A model generated the notes under the pieces. That model was not told where the DNA came from. It did not search any database and saw only the letters and a list, made by a program, of their open reading frames with translations. 64,000 nucleotides of DNA from Panagrolaimus kolymaensis (taxonomy: Eukaryota; Nematoda; Chromadorea; Rhabditida; Panagrolaimidae): NCBI GenBank assembly GCA_028622995.1, contig JAJQJQ010000017.1, forward strand, positions 3,534,001-3,598,000, written 5' to 3'. A program made the translations under genes and the position numbers. Shown here piece by piece: positions 36,659-46,676 of the stretch. Each line of letters starts with the position of its first letter. The first letter of the stretch is position 1.

Positions 36659-37786
36659 ATGACTGGAACTGAACGTAAAGTTTTTCAAAAATACTATCCT
36701 CCTGAGTAAGTTTTTTTTATTAAAGTATTTACAATTAATAGTTACATTTTTTTACAGTTTTGACAGCTCAAAATTGAAGAAAGAAAAAAACAAAGGAGGT
36801 CGTAATCGTCAGTTTGTTCAACGTGTTATGGCACCATATAATATGCAATGTAATACATGTCATGAGTATATTTATAAAGGAAAAAAGTTCAATATGCGTC
36901 GTGAAACTGCGGAAGGAGAAAATTATCTTGGATTAAACCTGTTTCGATTCTATTTCCGATGTCCTAATTGTTTAGCAGAAATTTCATTCAAAACTGATCT
37001 TGAAAATTGTGATTATCAACAAGAACAAGGTGCAACTCGACTCTTTGATGCTTTTAAACATTATCAAGAACAAGCTAAGAAAGAAGAAGCTGAAGAAGAG
37101 GCCGAAAAAGCTGATGCAATGAAGATGCTTGAAAAACGTACTCAAATGAGTAAACAAGAAATGCGAGCTATGGGTTCGTTCATGTTTCATTCACATCTTA
37201 CTATTTAATACTGTGTTTTTTAGGCGAACTGGAAGAAATTCAAGAATTAAATCGACGTAATGAAGCTATTGATGCAAGAGATTTCGTTCTTGATGACAAA
37301 CAAAAAGCCTTATTGATGGCGGAAAAGCAGCGTCGTGATGCAGAAGAGGATGAAGAAGTTATTCGACAACTATTTTATAAGCCTCGTGCTGATGGACAAA
37401 TTATTCGGAGAATTGAAGACGACGAAGATGAATTGTCACAAGAAGGTTCGCTTGGTCTACTTGGAAAACGAAAATTTGATGAAAGAAAAACAATAGGAAC
37501 TCTTCTTGCTTCAAGTTCAAAACCAAAACCTCAAAGTGATCTCAAATCCAAATTGAAAGGAATTGTTATTGTAAAGAAGCCAAAGAAAGATGATGAATCA
37601 TCTGGAGATAAAATACCACAAGAAGGTTCGCTTGGTTTACTTGAAAATGGCAATAAGATGGTGGGAAATGCCGTTGCCTCAAGTTCAAAATCAAAACCTA
37701 AAAGTGATCTTCAATCCAAACTGAAAGGAATGATTATTTTAAAGAAACCAAATAAAGATGGTGATCTTCAGCAAAGCTATACTTAG
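36659..37786 (+). CDS. yju2: Splicing factor YJU2 / CCDC94 (CWC16 family)
   Basis: Nuclear protein that joins the spliceosome around the first catalytic step. It starts MTGTERKVFQKYYPPD, joined through a short intron to FDSSKLKKEKNK. The family core is RQFVQRVMAPYNMQCNTC, EYIYKGKKFNMRRE, GLNLFRFYFRCPNCLAEISF and KTDLENCDYQQEQGAT. The zinc-binding pairs CNTC and CPNC are intact. A Glu/Lys coiled-coil follows (AKKEEAEEEAEKADAMKMLE). The C-terminal region carries a tandem duplication of about 60 residues (QEGSLGLLG...KSKLKGIVIVKKPKKD, then QEGSLGLLE...QSKLKGMIILKKPNKD). Three exons, all phases agree. Confidence 0.95.
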
Positions 37787-39530
37787 CATAAATATCATTT
37801 ATTCCTTTTTTATTTGTACTTTCATTATTTTTGTTGGTGTTTATTTTTTTGTTTGTATCAATGAATAAATCTTTATAAAAAAATTATTTCTAGTTGTTGA
37901 CCTTCTCCACCTAATAGTGACAATTTTTTTCTCCATTTTTTTTTCATTAACGTTAACTCATACATACATAGATGATCTTTTCAAAATTAGCAGGCTTATA
38001 CATAAATGGCGTTTTTTCAAATATTTTTTTACATAGCGGCTTTTTGTATGAAAAAAAAATTCCTACTGATCTTAATCTTTACAATTTTAGTACCAATTGA
38101 TAGACATTTTGATTTATTATTAAAATTTAAATGCTTTTTTTTATTAAAATATTTTCGAAAAAAATCTATTAAAACGATATAAAATTTTCATATGAATGCA
38201 TTATTTGTTTGATCTTTGTTTTGATAGACGTAGTATCACAAAAAAAGGAACTGTAGCTTTCATTGCCTTTTTTCATGTCTTATCACTTTCCTTTTTTTGC
38301 TTTCTTTCAATATATTTACCTCATCTAAATACCCCATGATTTTAGTTATCGATAAAGAAATAATGCTTTCTTAAAAAAATAATTACCTTTTTAAAAGCCT
38401 TTTTAAAAGGAAAGTTTTTATCATAAGTTTCAAGAAATCGCGAAGCTTCTTTCTTTTTTAAAAGCTTTTTTACTCTTTAAATTATTTTTCAAGACGTTTA
38501 ATGATTTTGTGTATAATTATCGTAATCCATTCATGCAATGCATGTGTTTTTATTCTAAAGAAAAACGTTAATGCTTTTTTGAAACCCTCTTGGGCTCTTG
38601 TCGTCGTCATCACTCTGTCGCATGAGCAGCAGCTACTATTTTTGGTGCCATTGCGAAATGCAATGGCAAAAAAAAAGAACAAACGGTTGCTGCCTGTGGC
38701 AATAATGAAAATGAAGAAAAAAGAAAGCAATAAGCTTTAAATGTAAAAAAACATTAATTTGTATGTATTTTTCTTTGTTGTTTTGTTGGATTTTAGACAT
38801 ATTTTGATTACTTTGATAACTTCAAAGATCAATATACATACCTAAATGATAACAGTCTCTTTTTTTACTTCTTTAAATCTATGAACTTCGAAAAACAAGA
38901 AGGCGGTATTTCAATCAAAAACGTTATTTAATCATGGACACACATTTTTTATCTTTTGAAAGATTGCTTTAACATTTTACTCTTGTTTGTCCATCCTTCT
39001 CCATCCATTCCTCTCCCTTCTTCTCTTTTCTTTTTCTTTCTTTTTGAGCGCTCACAAAACATACACAACGAAGCAACTGCCTGCTGACTCGAACGACAAC
39101 GACGATGCTTTGCTTTGCTGCTATTTTTTGTCCCGTTATGTGGCGCATTTTCCCTTAGTTTTCTCTCGTCTTTTCTCTTCTTTTTTACATGTTATCTGCT
39201 TCAAATTTACGCTATATTTCTTAGGTAAAGCTGATATTTTTTCCCACAAAAATCTTTGCACAACGAACGATTTGTTTAAAAGATTTTCTTCTCTTTTGCC
39301 ACCCTCTTAGATGGTGTGTAGGTTTGTTTCCGTTTTCTTAACTGACATTTGCGGTTTTTGTTACGCGATGACTAATTATTATGAAACAATCGTTATGTTT
39401 TTTCCCCATTCATTTATAAATTCAATCCGAAAAAAAACAGATTTATTCGGTCGCGTGTATTAAAGCGTAAAATAATTATTGAAATAATATTTTTTTGTTG
39501 TTGTTGTCGCTCAATTATTGAATTTTTTAG
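37787..39530. other. Intergenic, 1.7 kb
   Basis: AT-rich, with yju2 polyadenylation signals (AATAAA near 37,863) at the left. A short perfect hairpin (TGCCATTGC..GCAATGGCA) lies near 38,647-38,670. An acceptor followed at once by ATGGTGTGTAG at about 39,309-39,321 could be a tiny leader exon. No domain-bearing exon was recognised. Confidence 0.4.
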
Positions 39531-40255
39531 GTCTATATTTTTTGGACCAACCCAAGTGCAAAACTTTCGTAAGCTTCTTATATTTTTTGAGTTCACGCGT
39601 CTGCAAGGAGATAGACGTGTATGGACGTTAAATTTATCATCTCCAACATAAGTTAGCAAAGATTCAGTCTGAAGAATCTTTAGAAGACTCTATTTTTGAG
39701 TTGTTTGGTGTTGAATCAGTAAGTTTTTATAATTCCCTTAAAAATGAGTAAATTAATTAATAATTATTTATTTACAGTCGATTGAGATATTGTTGATTCG
39801 CACAAAGGCCAAACTTAGAAGTTCACAAATACATTTGGATAAGAACGCAGAACCACCTTGGGATCCCGATCCAGATCCACTTCCCTGACATCCCTTAAAT
39901 TAAACTATTATTAGTGATTTATTGTAAGTTTGTTAGTTACTCTAAAAAGTTTCCATTTTATCATTTTCAGGGATACCTGTACTATAGGCTTTTATCTCCG
40001 TCTTATTCTTTTTTAATTTCAACAACTTTTACAATTCCGCTCAGCGTTAATCAACGCTTAGTGGTCTCTTCTCTCAAAATCCGTTCCAAGACTACCACCT
40101 TCGCGGCTTCGTTTTCATCGCCATTGCAACTTCGAGGTTATAAAAAAGCTTTGGTGGATCCAACTTCACCACCTATTCCTTGTGTGTGGAGCGTTTCCTG
40201 TAAACTTGTGCCTTGTTTACGTCGTTTGGGACGACCACCCTAACTACGCTGGTAC
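39531..40255 (+). other. Three spliced exons upstream of the ODC-like gene, coding status unclear
   Basis: Strong splice signals define exons at 39,531-39,718 (donor GTAAGT), 39,778-39,923 (acceptor TTTACAG, donor GTAAGT) and from 39,971 (acceptor TTTTCAG) to about 40,250. Exon 1 carries an open frame ending ...VWTLNLSSPT-stop. The +1 frame opens just before that stop and runs through exon 2 to ...EPPWDPDPDPLP-stop at 39,886. Exon 3 has a further ATG-less open frame. The exons may be the long 5' leader, with upstream ORFs, of the ODC-like gene that begins 75 bases later. Alternatively they are a small separate gene. No family recognised. Confidence 0.4.
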
Positions 40256-40325
40256 TGTGCTTTTGCATTGTGATTAGCACGTAAAATAAACAATCCAAAT
40301 CAATTTATTTTATTTCCAATTAGTT

Positions 40326-41909
40326 ATGGTCATATCCCATACTGAACTTTTCGGTAAATATGCCATCAATGTTTTCGATGAAGCTCAAAATGATTCACCA
40401 CGTAGTTTTACTCAAAACATCGCTCAAATGAAAACTATTCAAGGCGACAATCAACCTTTTTATGTAATGAATGTAGGAGCTGTTGTTTCTGCACTTCAAC
40501 AATGGTTTACATACCTCCCACGCATTAGTCCATTTTATTCTGTTCGATGCAATTCTGATGCTGTGTTGCTTCGACTTCTTTCTGCTCATCCCAACGTTGG
40601 ACTTCATTGTATTACTCGCGAAGATCTTGACGTGGCCCTTGAAATGATTCCATCTGGACGCATTTTATATTCAAACCCATGTTGGACTCGAAATAGCTTA
40701 AGAACTGCAGCTGGAAGCGGCGTTGGTCTCATTTCCATTGAAACCATGGGAGATCTCCATCGTGTACTTGCTACATTCCCACAAGCCAACATGCTTCTAA
40801 ATATTTCAAACGATGCCCATTCCGATGATCATAACAATGAATTTGGTTGCACCTTTGATGAAGCTTGTGAAATCCTTCAAAAATCATCTCAAATGAACGC
40901 AAATCTTTGTGGTATTTCATTTAGTATTGGCAGTGGTTGTCGAAATCCTTCACTTTTTTCATCCAGAATTCAAACTTGCTCTGAATTATTCAAAATTGGG
41001 TCCAGTTATGGCCTTAAAATGGATATCATCAATGTTGGTGGAGGCTTTTCAAATGCTTCCTTAGAAAAGTTTAGTGATTTTGCTTCATTTGTCGAAATTT
41101 GCAATGAAATTAATGCATCTTTGGATTATTATTTCTCAATGGAAAATTATCCTGAACTTCGTGTTATTGCTCAACCAGGCAGATTTTTTGCTGATGATGC
41201 GTATTGTCTTTCAACTTGTATCATTGGCAAACAAGCCGTTGATCTCAGTAATGTAACAAATGATGATTTTGATTTTGGTAGTCAAGCATATGTATACCAA
41301 ATTAATGAAGGTTTTTATGGTTCATTTGGTTGCCGAATAGTTCCAAATTGTGAACCTAAATGTTCACCTCTTTTTGTATGTTTCTATATTAATTTAAAAT
41401 TTCATTACTAAATAAATATGCTTTAGGAAGCTGAAGCAGATAATTCTTCATCCCAACAATATTATGGAAATATTGTTGGCCCAACATGGACCGTCGATGA
41501 ATTTGATGTGGCACAATCAATGTGTCATATTCGTGAAATGTCGGTAAACGATTGGTTAATGTGGCCAAAAATGGGCGCATATTCTCGAAACAATCGTGGC
41601 TCATTAGGTGATGTGGATATTCCAATTCCAGCAATTTATTATTATTGTAACATCGATGATTGGGAATGCATTAAACGCCTTGTTTCATTGGAATTAACAA
41701 CACGACCAAAATCCATATCTTCCACTCATTTAACAACTCGTCGAAGTTCTGTTACCCTTTCACTTCTCGGTGGATCCATTGATGAAGATGAATGTTATGG
41801 CAGTCTTTCGGATATAAGTTATGCTTACAGCTGTACAGACGAATCCGTAGGATCAGCTGAAGATGAATGGATGCTAAGATGGCAATTTCAAGGCCCAATT
41901 TTCGATTAA
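40326..41909 (+). CDS. Catalytically dead ornithine decarboxylase homologue (antizyme-inhibitor-like)
   Basis: Two exons (40,326-41,375 and 41,428-41,909) give about 510 residues with the ODC alanine-racemase barrel and C-terminal sheet. Recognisable blocks are PFYVMNVGAVVS, SGVGLISIETMGDL, IINVGGGFSNAS and NEGFYGSFG. Compared with ODC (mouse numbering), essential residues are replaced: Lys69, the PLP Schiff-base residue, is Arg (PFYSVRCN); Asp88 is His; His197 is Ser (FSIGSGC); Glu274 is Gln (AQPGRFF); Asp332 is Glu; Cys360-Asp361 are Trp-Thr (GPTW). It cannot be a normal decarboxylase. Known animal homologues with this pattern are antizyme inhibitors, which sequester ODC antizyme; that role is inferred here. 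A Ser/Asp/Glu-rich C-terminal extension is unusual. The ATG lies three bases after an acceptor (CCAATTAG), suggesting trans-splicing or a leader intron. Confidence 0.85.
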
Positions 41910-42718
41910 ATCCATTCTGTCGCTTATCTTTCTTTCCCCTTTTTAATACCTCAAAGTATTATTAAATTGTATCCCCTAAAAAATTTCTAAAGTCAAGGTT
42001 CCTGGATTTTTTGTGTTTGAGAAGAGACCACCATTTTTTCTATTATTATTTAAACTGTTTACTTTTATCAAATCATTTTGTTTTTGTTGTTGCAAAATGT
42101 TGTCAAAAATATATCATTTTTTGTTGGTGAATAAAAGCTGAATTGTTATTATACAAATAAAGTAGAAAGAAAAAAACATACATTAAAGCTTTAAACAGAA
42201 AAAAGTGCAAAAATAACAACAATAGGAAAAATCTTTCTTCCTGAATTTTAAACATTCCGTAACAATGAAGTATCCTTTTTGAATTTTGAAATAGCAACCA
42301 ACAAGAAATTGAAAGTCGTAAATTGTAAAGCTTTTAACATAGGAAGATAGTACGTATTATTTCGTTACATTGACAAAAAAGAAAACTTCCAAATAATAAT
42401 TAATAAATAAAAATATGGAATCAAAATTGTTTCGACATGCACTAATTGCAAGGATGCTTATTGTAAAAATAAATATGAGTTTTCAAAATAGGCTTCTTTA
42501 TCAAATTAAGAATTTTATTTTTCATAAGTCATATACCATTCATTTACAGTAATATGTTAGAACAAATTTTTTTATGTTATGTATCTCGGGAACTTGGCGT
42601 TCTGCGACGGCTTTTGACAAAGGTTAATACAATTTTAAAAAAAATTTCTTTCAAAGCAAAGTTTCAAAACTTCCAATTTCGGTTTTTCAATATTTTTTTT
42701 AAAATACACTTAATCATC
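41910..42718. other. Intergenic between the ODC-like gene and CTNNBL1
   Basis: About 810 bases, AT-rich. Contains the ODC-like 3' UTR and an upstream stretch with possible 5' UTR of CTNNBL1. The frame is open upstream of the CTNNBL1 ATG (42,554 on) but is low-complexity Phe/Lys and unlike the family. Nothing else supported. Confidence 0.45.
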
Positions 42719-44840
42719 ATGTCGCTTGATGTCAGAGATATTTTAAGTTTGAATGAGGTAAGCTTTCTAGTTTAAACCTCTAAAAGTAACTTTTAATTTT
42801 AGCCAACTGCAAAGCGTCCAAAAACAGAAAATATTCAATCAATGTCAACAGCGAATTCTGATCCAAAGGATATTCTAGCAGCTTTAGAAAATGATGAAAC
42901 ACTCGCAGAAGATGAACAAGAATTAGATGAAACGGCTGTAAAGAAATTATGCTCACAGGTATCACATTTTTTATTAGCACAATTTTTAAACTAATAATGA
43001 GTAATTATTTTTAGCTAGATAAGAAATTAAAGAAAAATCAAGAAATGCGAGTTAAGCATGCTGGAGATCCTGAAAGATTTATGCAATCAGAAATTGATTT
43101 AAATATGGCGGTCCAAGAAATGCATGCAATTGCCACTCAACCATCACGTAAGTTTTAACATTTTTTCCAACATAAAGACAAATAACATTTATTTTTAGTT
43201 TACGGAAAAATGGTTGAAATGGGAATTGTTCCAACGATTGTTCAATTACTTGCTCATGAAAATACTGATATCGTTGGAGCTGTATGTCATTTATTACAAG
43301 AACTTTGTGATATTGAAATTTTGAGTGAAAACGATGAAACAGCAGCAATTCTTATCGTTGAACTTTTAAATAACAAAATTATTGAACATTTCGTAACCCA
43401 AGTTCTTTCAAGATTGAATGCTAACGATAAAGATGAAGAAGAGTAAGTTTTGTGAATTTTAAAATGATTCAAAAACGCAAAAGATTTTGAGAAAATCTAT
43501 TACTTTTTGGATCTTTAATATTTTGTATTAATTTTAGGGCTATTCATCATGTTTTTGGCACCATGGAAAGTGTGAGTCTTTTATTATTAAACAATATTCA
43601 TCAATTATGGTAACGTTTTCAGATCCTTGATTTTCGTCCTCAAGCAGCTGAACTTTGTCTCGAACAAAATCTTTTTGTCGAACTTATGAATCGTGCAACT
43701 GTTAAATCTGCTTTCGATCCAAACAAGTTATATGCAAGTCAGTTGTTGTCAGTAGTATTACAAACAAGTGAAAACGCAAAAGCCAAATTGGTTGAAAACA
43801 AAGATGGAATTGATTTTTTGCTTCGGGTATCTTTACATCATCATTATTTTTTAAATAATAATTTTTATTTAGGCTTTGGCAAGTTATAAAAGACGAGATC
43901 CTGAAACTGCAGACGAAACAGAACATATGGAAAATCTTTTTGATGCTCTTTGTGCAGCTTTGTTAAGAAAAGAAAATCGTGTCATATTTCTTAAGGATGA
44001 AGGAAATGAACTCATGTATTTGATGCTAAAGTTAGTTTTTAACTCTATAAAACTATAGTTATTTCTTTTCCTTTTTTAGAGAGAAAAAAGCTTCGCGTGA
44101 AGGTGCTCTTCGGGTTCTAAGCTATGTTACAGCTGTTCCAGATGGTGTTGAAAATTGTGATCATTTTGTTGAAATATGCTTTGGACTTCGTGCACTTTTT
44201 CCCCTTTTTATGAAAACACCTTCAAAATCAAAAAGAAAAGATACTTCTCCTCTTGAACATGAAGAACATGTTTGCTCGGTGTTTATTTAATATTTTCTTC
44301 ATGCAATCATAATTTTCTTTTTAGATTATTGAAGCGTTATTGTATTCCTGCTCCATTGAAAATCGAAAACGTGTGCTGGCTAAATTTTCAGAAGGTGAAT
44401 GTGAAAAAGTTGATCGTCTTGTTGAATTGTTCCTTTCTCATTCCGATAGACTCAAAAGATACATGGCAAGATTAAGAAAGCAAGGAATCGAAATGGATGA
44501 TGATGAGCTTTATACAGAACGTTTGAATAATGGTTTATATACTTTAAGTAAAATAGCATTGATTCTTGCTGATGTCTGCCTTTCGTCTTATTCGGTATGC
44601 AAGGAACGAGCTTCAAATCTTTTTCGTATGAAAACTAAAAATCCTTCAATTCGACATCATATTGAACCAATTTTGACTGAAATGTTGGGTAATTTTGGTG
44701 AAGAAGCAAAAACTCAACGTGAAAGAGTTCAACTAATGATATCACAATTAAAGCTACAAGAAGGACCAGAAGATGCTACCAACGAACCAGAACAAAATGG
44801 GTCATCTGACAATAATGTTACAGAAAAAGAGATTCCATGA
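42719..44840 (+). CDS. ctnnbl1: Beta-catenin-like protein 1 (CTNNBL1), Prp19/CDC5L-associated splicing factor
   Basis: About nine exons join in frame. The ATG at 42,719 gives MSLDVRDILSLNE, then an NLS-like PTAKRPKTE, an acidic stretch (ENDETLAEDEQELDE), a Lys-rich helix (LDKKLKKNQEMRVKHAGDPE), and armadillo-type helical repeats: YGKMVEMGIVPTIVQLLAHE, TDIVGAVCHLLQELCD, FRPQAAELCLEQNLF, LYASQLLSVVLQTSENA. The conserved tail includes MENLFDALCAALLRKENR, RVLSYVTAVPDGVENC, FVEICFGLRALFPLFMK, RHHIEPILTEMLG. The protein ends in a disordered, acidic segment (NEPEQNGSSDNNVTEKEIP). In animals the family binds the CDC5L-Prp19 complex in the nucleus. Confidence 0.95.
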
Positions 44841-45455
44841 ATTAATTGTTTATTTATTTTCTTCTTTTTGTTATGTATTTTGTTTGCTTTTGATGTTATA
44901 AATAAAAGGCTGTTTTATCATTTCAAGTTTAATCGAAACAACATAGATATATTTACTACTTTTTTATCATTCTAATAATCAACGTCTCTCAGAATCCGAA
45001 TAAAAAAAGTTGACCAATGCAGGCATTGAGCGGACTTTCTAATTTTTTCTTGAAATATTTTAGATCGTAAGGTTACGTTTTTTTGGCAATTTGGTTCGAA
45101 AAAGAAAAAGCGAGCGAGGTAAACGAGAGAGGCGACCGAGAGAAGGATGATTTTCCAAATTTAGCAGATTTTTTCTTTAAAGGACCCTGGTCATTTGATC
45201 TTTTTTTCAAACTCGCGTTTGATTATTCCCTTATGCCAGCAACTTGCAGAGCCCGTAAAGTACAGTAATTTGACAGTAATTTTACGGTCAAATTACTGTA
45301 CTTTACGGGCTCTGCAATATTGCGGCATGAGGGAATAATCAAACGCGAGTTTGAAAAAAAGATCAAATGACCAGGGTCCTTTAAGGTGAAAAGTTTTTTA
45401 TATTTTTTGAACAATGTTCAATTTTTCTGACTTTTTTAGGGTCTTTGATAAAACA
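44841..45455 (+). promoter_or_regulatory. Upstream region of the ferritin gene, containing a MITE
   Basis: 615 bases. Two TTATCA (reverse of TGATAA) GATA-type sites lie near 44,914 and 44,964, matching the kind used by intestinal GATA factors at nematode ferritin promoters; function here is inference. The 45,177-45,384 MITE lies within it. An acceptor (GACTTTTTTAG) sits about 16 bases before the ATG. An 11-base palindrome, GAACAATGTTC, occurs near 45,408. No IRE-type CAGTGN stem-loop was seen, as expected for nematode ferritins. Confidence 0.4.
45177..45384. mobile_element. TTAA-flanked palindromic MITE (second family) just upstream of ferritin
   Basis: A 208-base, nearly perfect hairpin bounded by TTAA. 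Terminal repeats begin AGGACCCTGGTCATTTGATC and their reverse complement ends the element. The arms meet around a short loop near 45,277-45,283. Mismatches occur mainly around 45,236-45,250. Internal sequence differs from the 199-base family but the ends share TTAAAGG. It lies about 70 bases before the ferritin ATG. Confidence 0.85.
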
Positions 45456-46195
45456 ATGGCTGCTCAACAAGGTGAATCCATTATTCGTCAAAACTTTGCT
45501 GTTGAAGTTGAAGCTGGGATTAATAAACAGGTATGTATTTCTAAAGATATTGTTGATGATTACGTTATGATATTTTAGATCAACATTGAACTTTATGCAA
45601 GTTATGTTTATTTATCCATGAGTTATTACTTTGATCGTGATGATGTCCATCTTCCAAATATCTCAAAATGGATGAAGGTAAATTATTTTATTCAAGATTC
45701 AACTACATATACCTATTAAATATGCTTTTAGTCTCAAAGTGATGAAGAACGTGAACATGCTCAAATCTTGATGAAATATCAAAGTATGTTTTATATTCTT
45801 ATCATCTTACATTCTTTTTAATGTTTCTTTTACAGATTGCCGTGGTGGTCGACTTGTTTTACAACCTGTTCAAAAACCTGAAAAAGATGAATGGGGAACT
45901 GCACTCGATGCTTTCCAAGCTGCTCTTGCTCTAGAAAAATTCAACAATAAATCTCTCCTTGAACTTCATGAACTTGCTGCTAATCACAATGATAGCCAAA
46001 TGTGTGGTAGGTTGTTTTTATTACAGTACCTTGATAATACAAATGACTTTTTTTCCTTCAGATTTCTTAGAAGACAAATTCCTTCGTGAACAAGTTGAAT
46101 CGATTGAAGAAATTGGTAAAATGGTTACCGCTTTGAAACGTGTTGGTCCTGGTTTAGGAGAATTCATGTTTGATAAAGAAAATTTCGATGATTAA
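45456..46195 (+). CDS. ftn: Ferritin heavy-chain-type subunit
   Basis: Five exons encode about 170 residues: [112 protein letters not shown]. The ferroxidase ligands are all present: Glu27 and Tyr34 in IELYASYVY, Glu62 and His65 in EEREHA, Glu107 in ALEKF, Gln141 in LREQVESI (human H-chain numbering). It should oxidise Fe(II) and assemble into the 24-mer iron store in the cytosol. No signal peptide. The order of exons and the short length agree with C. elegans FTN-1/FTN-2. Confidence 0.96.
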
Positions 46196-46676
46196 TTAAA
46201 TATTCACTTTATTTATAATTTTCTATGTTTTATGTTGTCATTTTATTATGTTGTGTTTTAAATAATATATCTATTTATTTTAATAAAAGTTTTTAAATAA
46301 TTCAAAGTGTTTCACGGATTGTTAGTCATTTTATCACCACATTTCCTTATTTGACTACCAAATATAAAGTAAAATTCTTTCATTTTGACGTCACAAAGTA
46401 ACGCAAAGGCAAAACTTATTATTTACATGGCGTTCGAGCGACCTTTTTGCCAATGAATTGGTTATGGATGAAAATTGATAGATTTTTAAAATTTCCATGC
46501 TTTATTTTTACCATCAAAATAAAGCAATGAAAATAAAGATAATGTTAAAATTTAACTCATTAATACGCGATTCCCTTTGTAATTTATAAACTTTTTACTT
46601 TAATTTGATTGAATTCGTGACTTATCTTCGATATTTACCATTCCATGAGTCATTTTTTTAAATCTTTTCTTAGGGT
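46196..46676. other. Intergenic between ferritin and the co-Smad gene
   Basis: About 480 bases with ferritin AATAAA-type signals (near 46,283) and an acceptor (TCTTTTCTTAG) three bases before the next ATG. No gene seen in between. Confidence 0.45.

Noticed and set aside
38646..38670. Short perfect hairpin TGCCATTGC..GCAATGGCA as a possible microRNA
   Set aside because: Stem of only 9 pairs, far shorter than a microRNA precursor.
39531..39888. ODC antizyme gene next to the antizyme-inhibitor-like gene
   Set aside because: The +1 geometry is suggestive, but the downstream frame is too short and lacks recognisable antizyme fold motifs; kept only as a low-confidence finding.
44841..45455. Iron-responsive element upstream of ferritin
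   Set aside because: No CAGTGN loop on a paired stem with a bulged C; nematode ferritins are known to be controlled transcriptionally instead.
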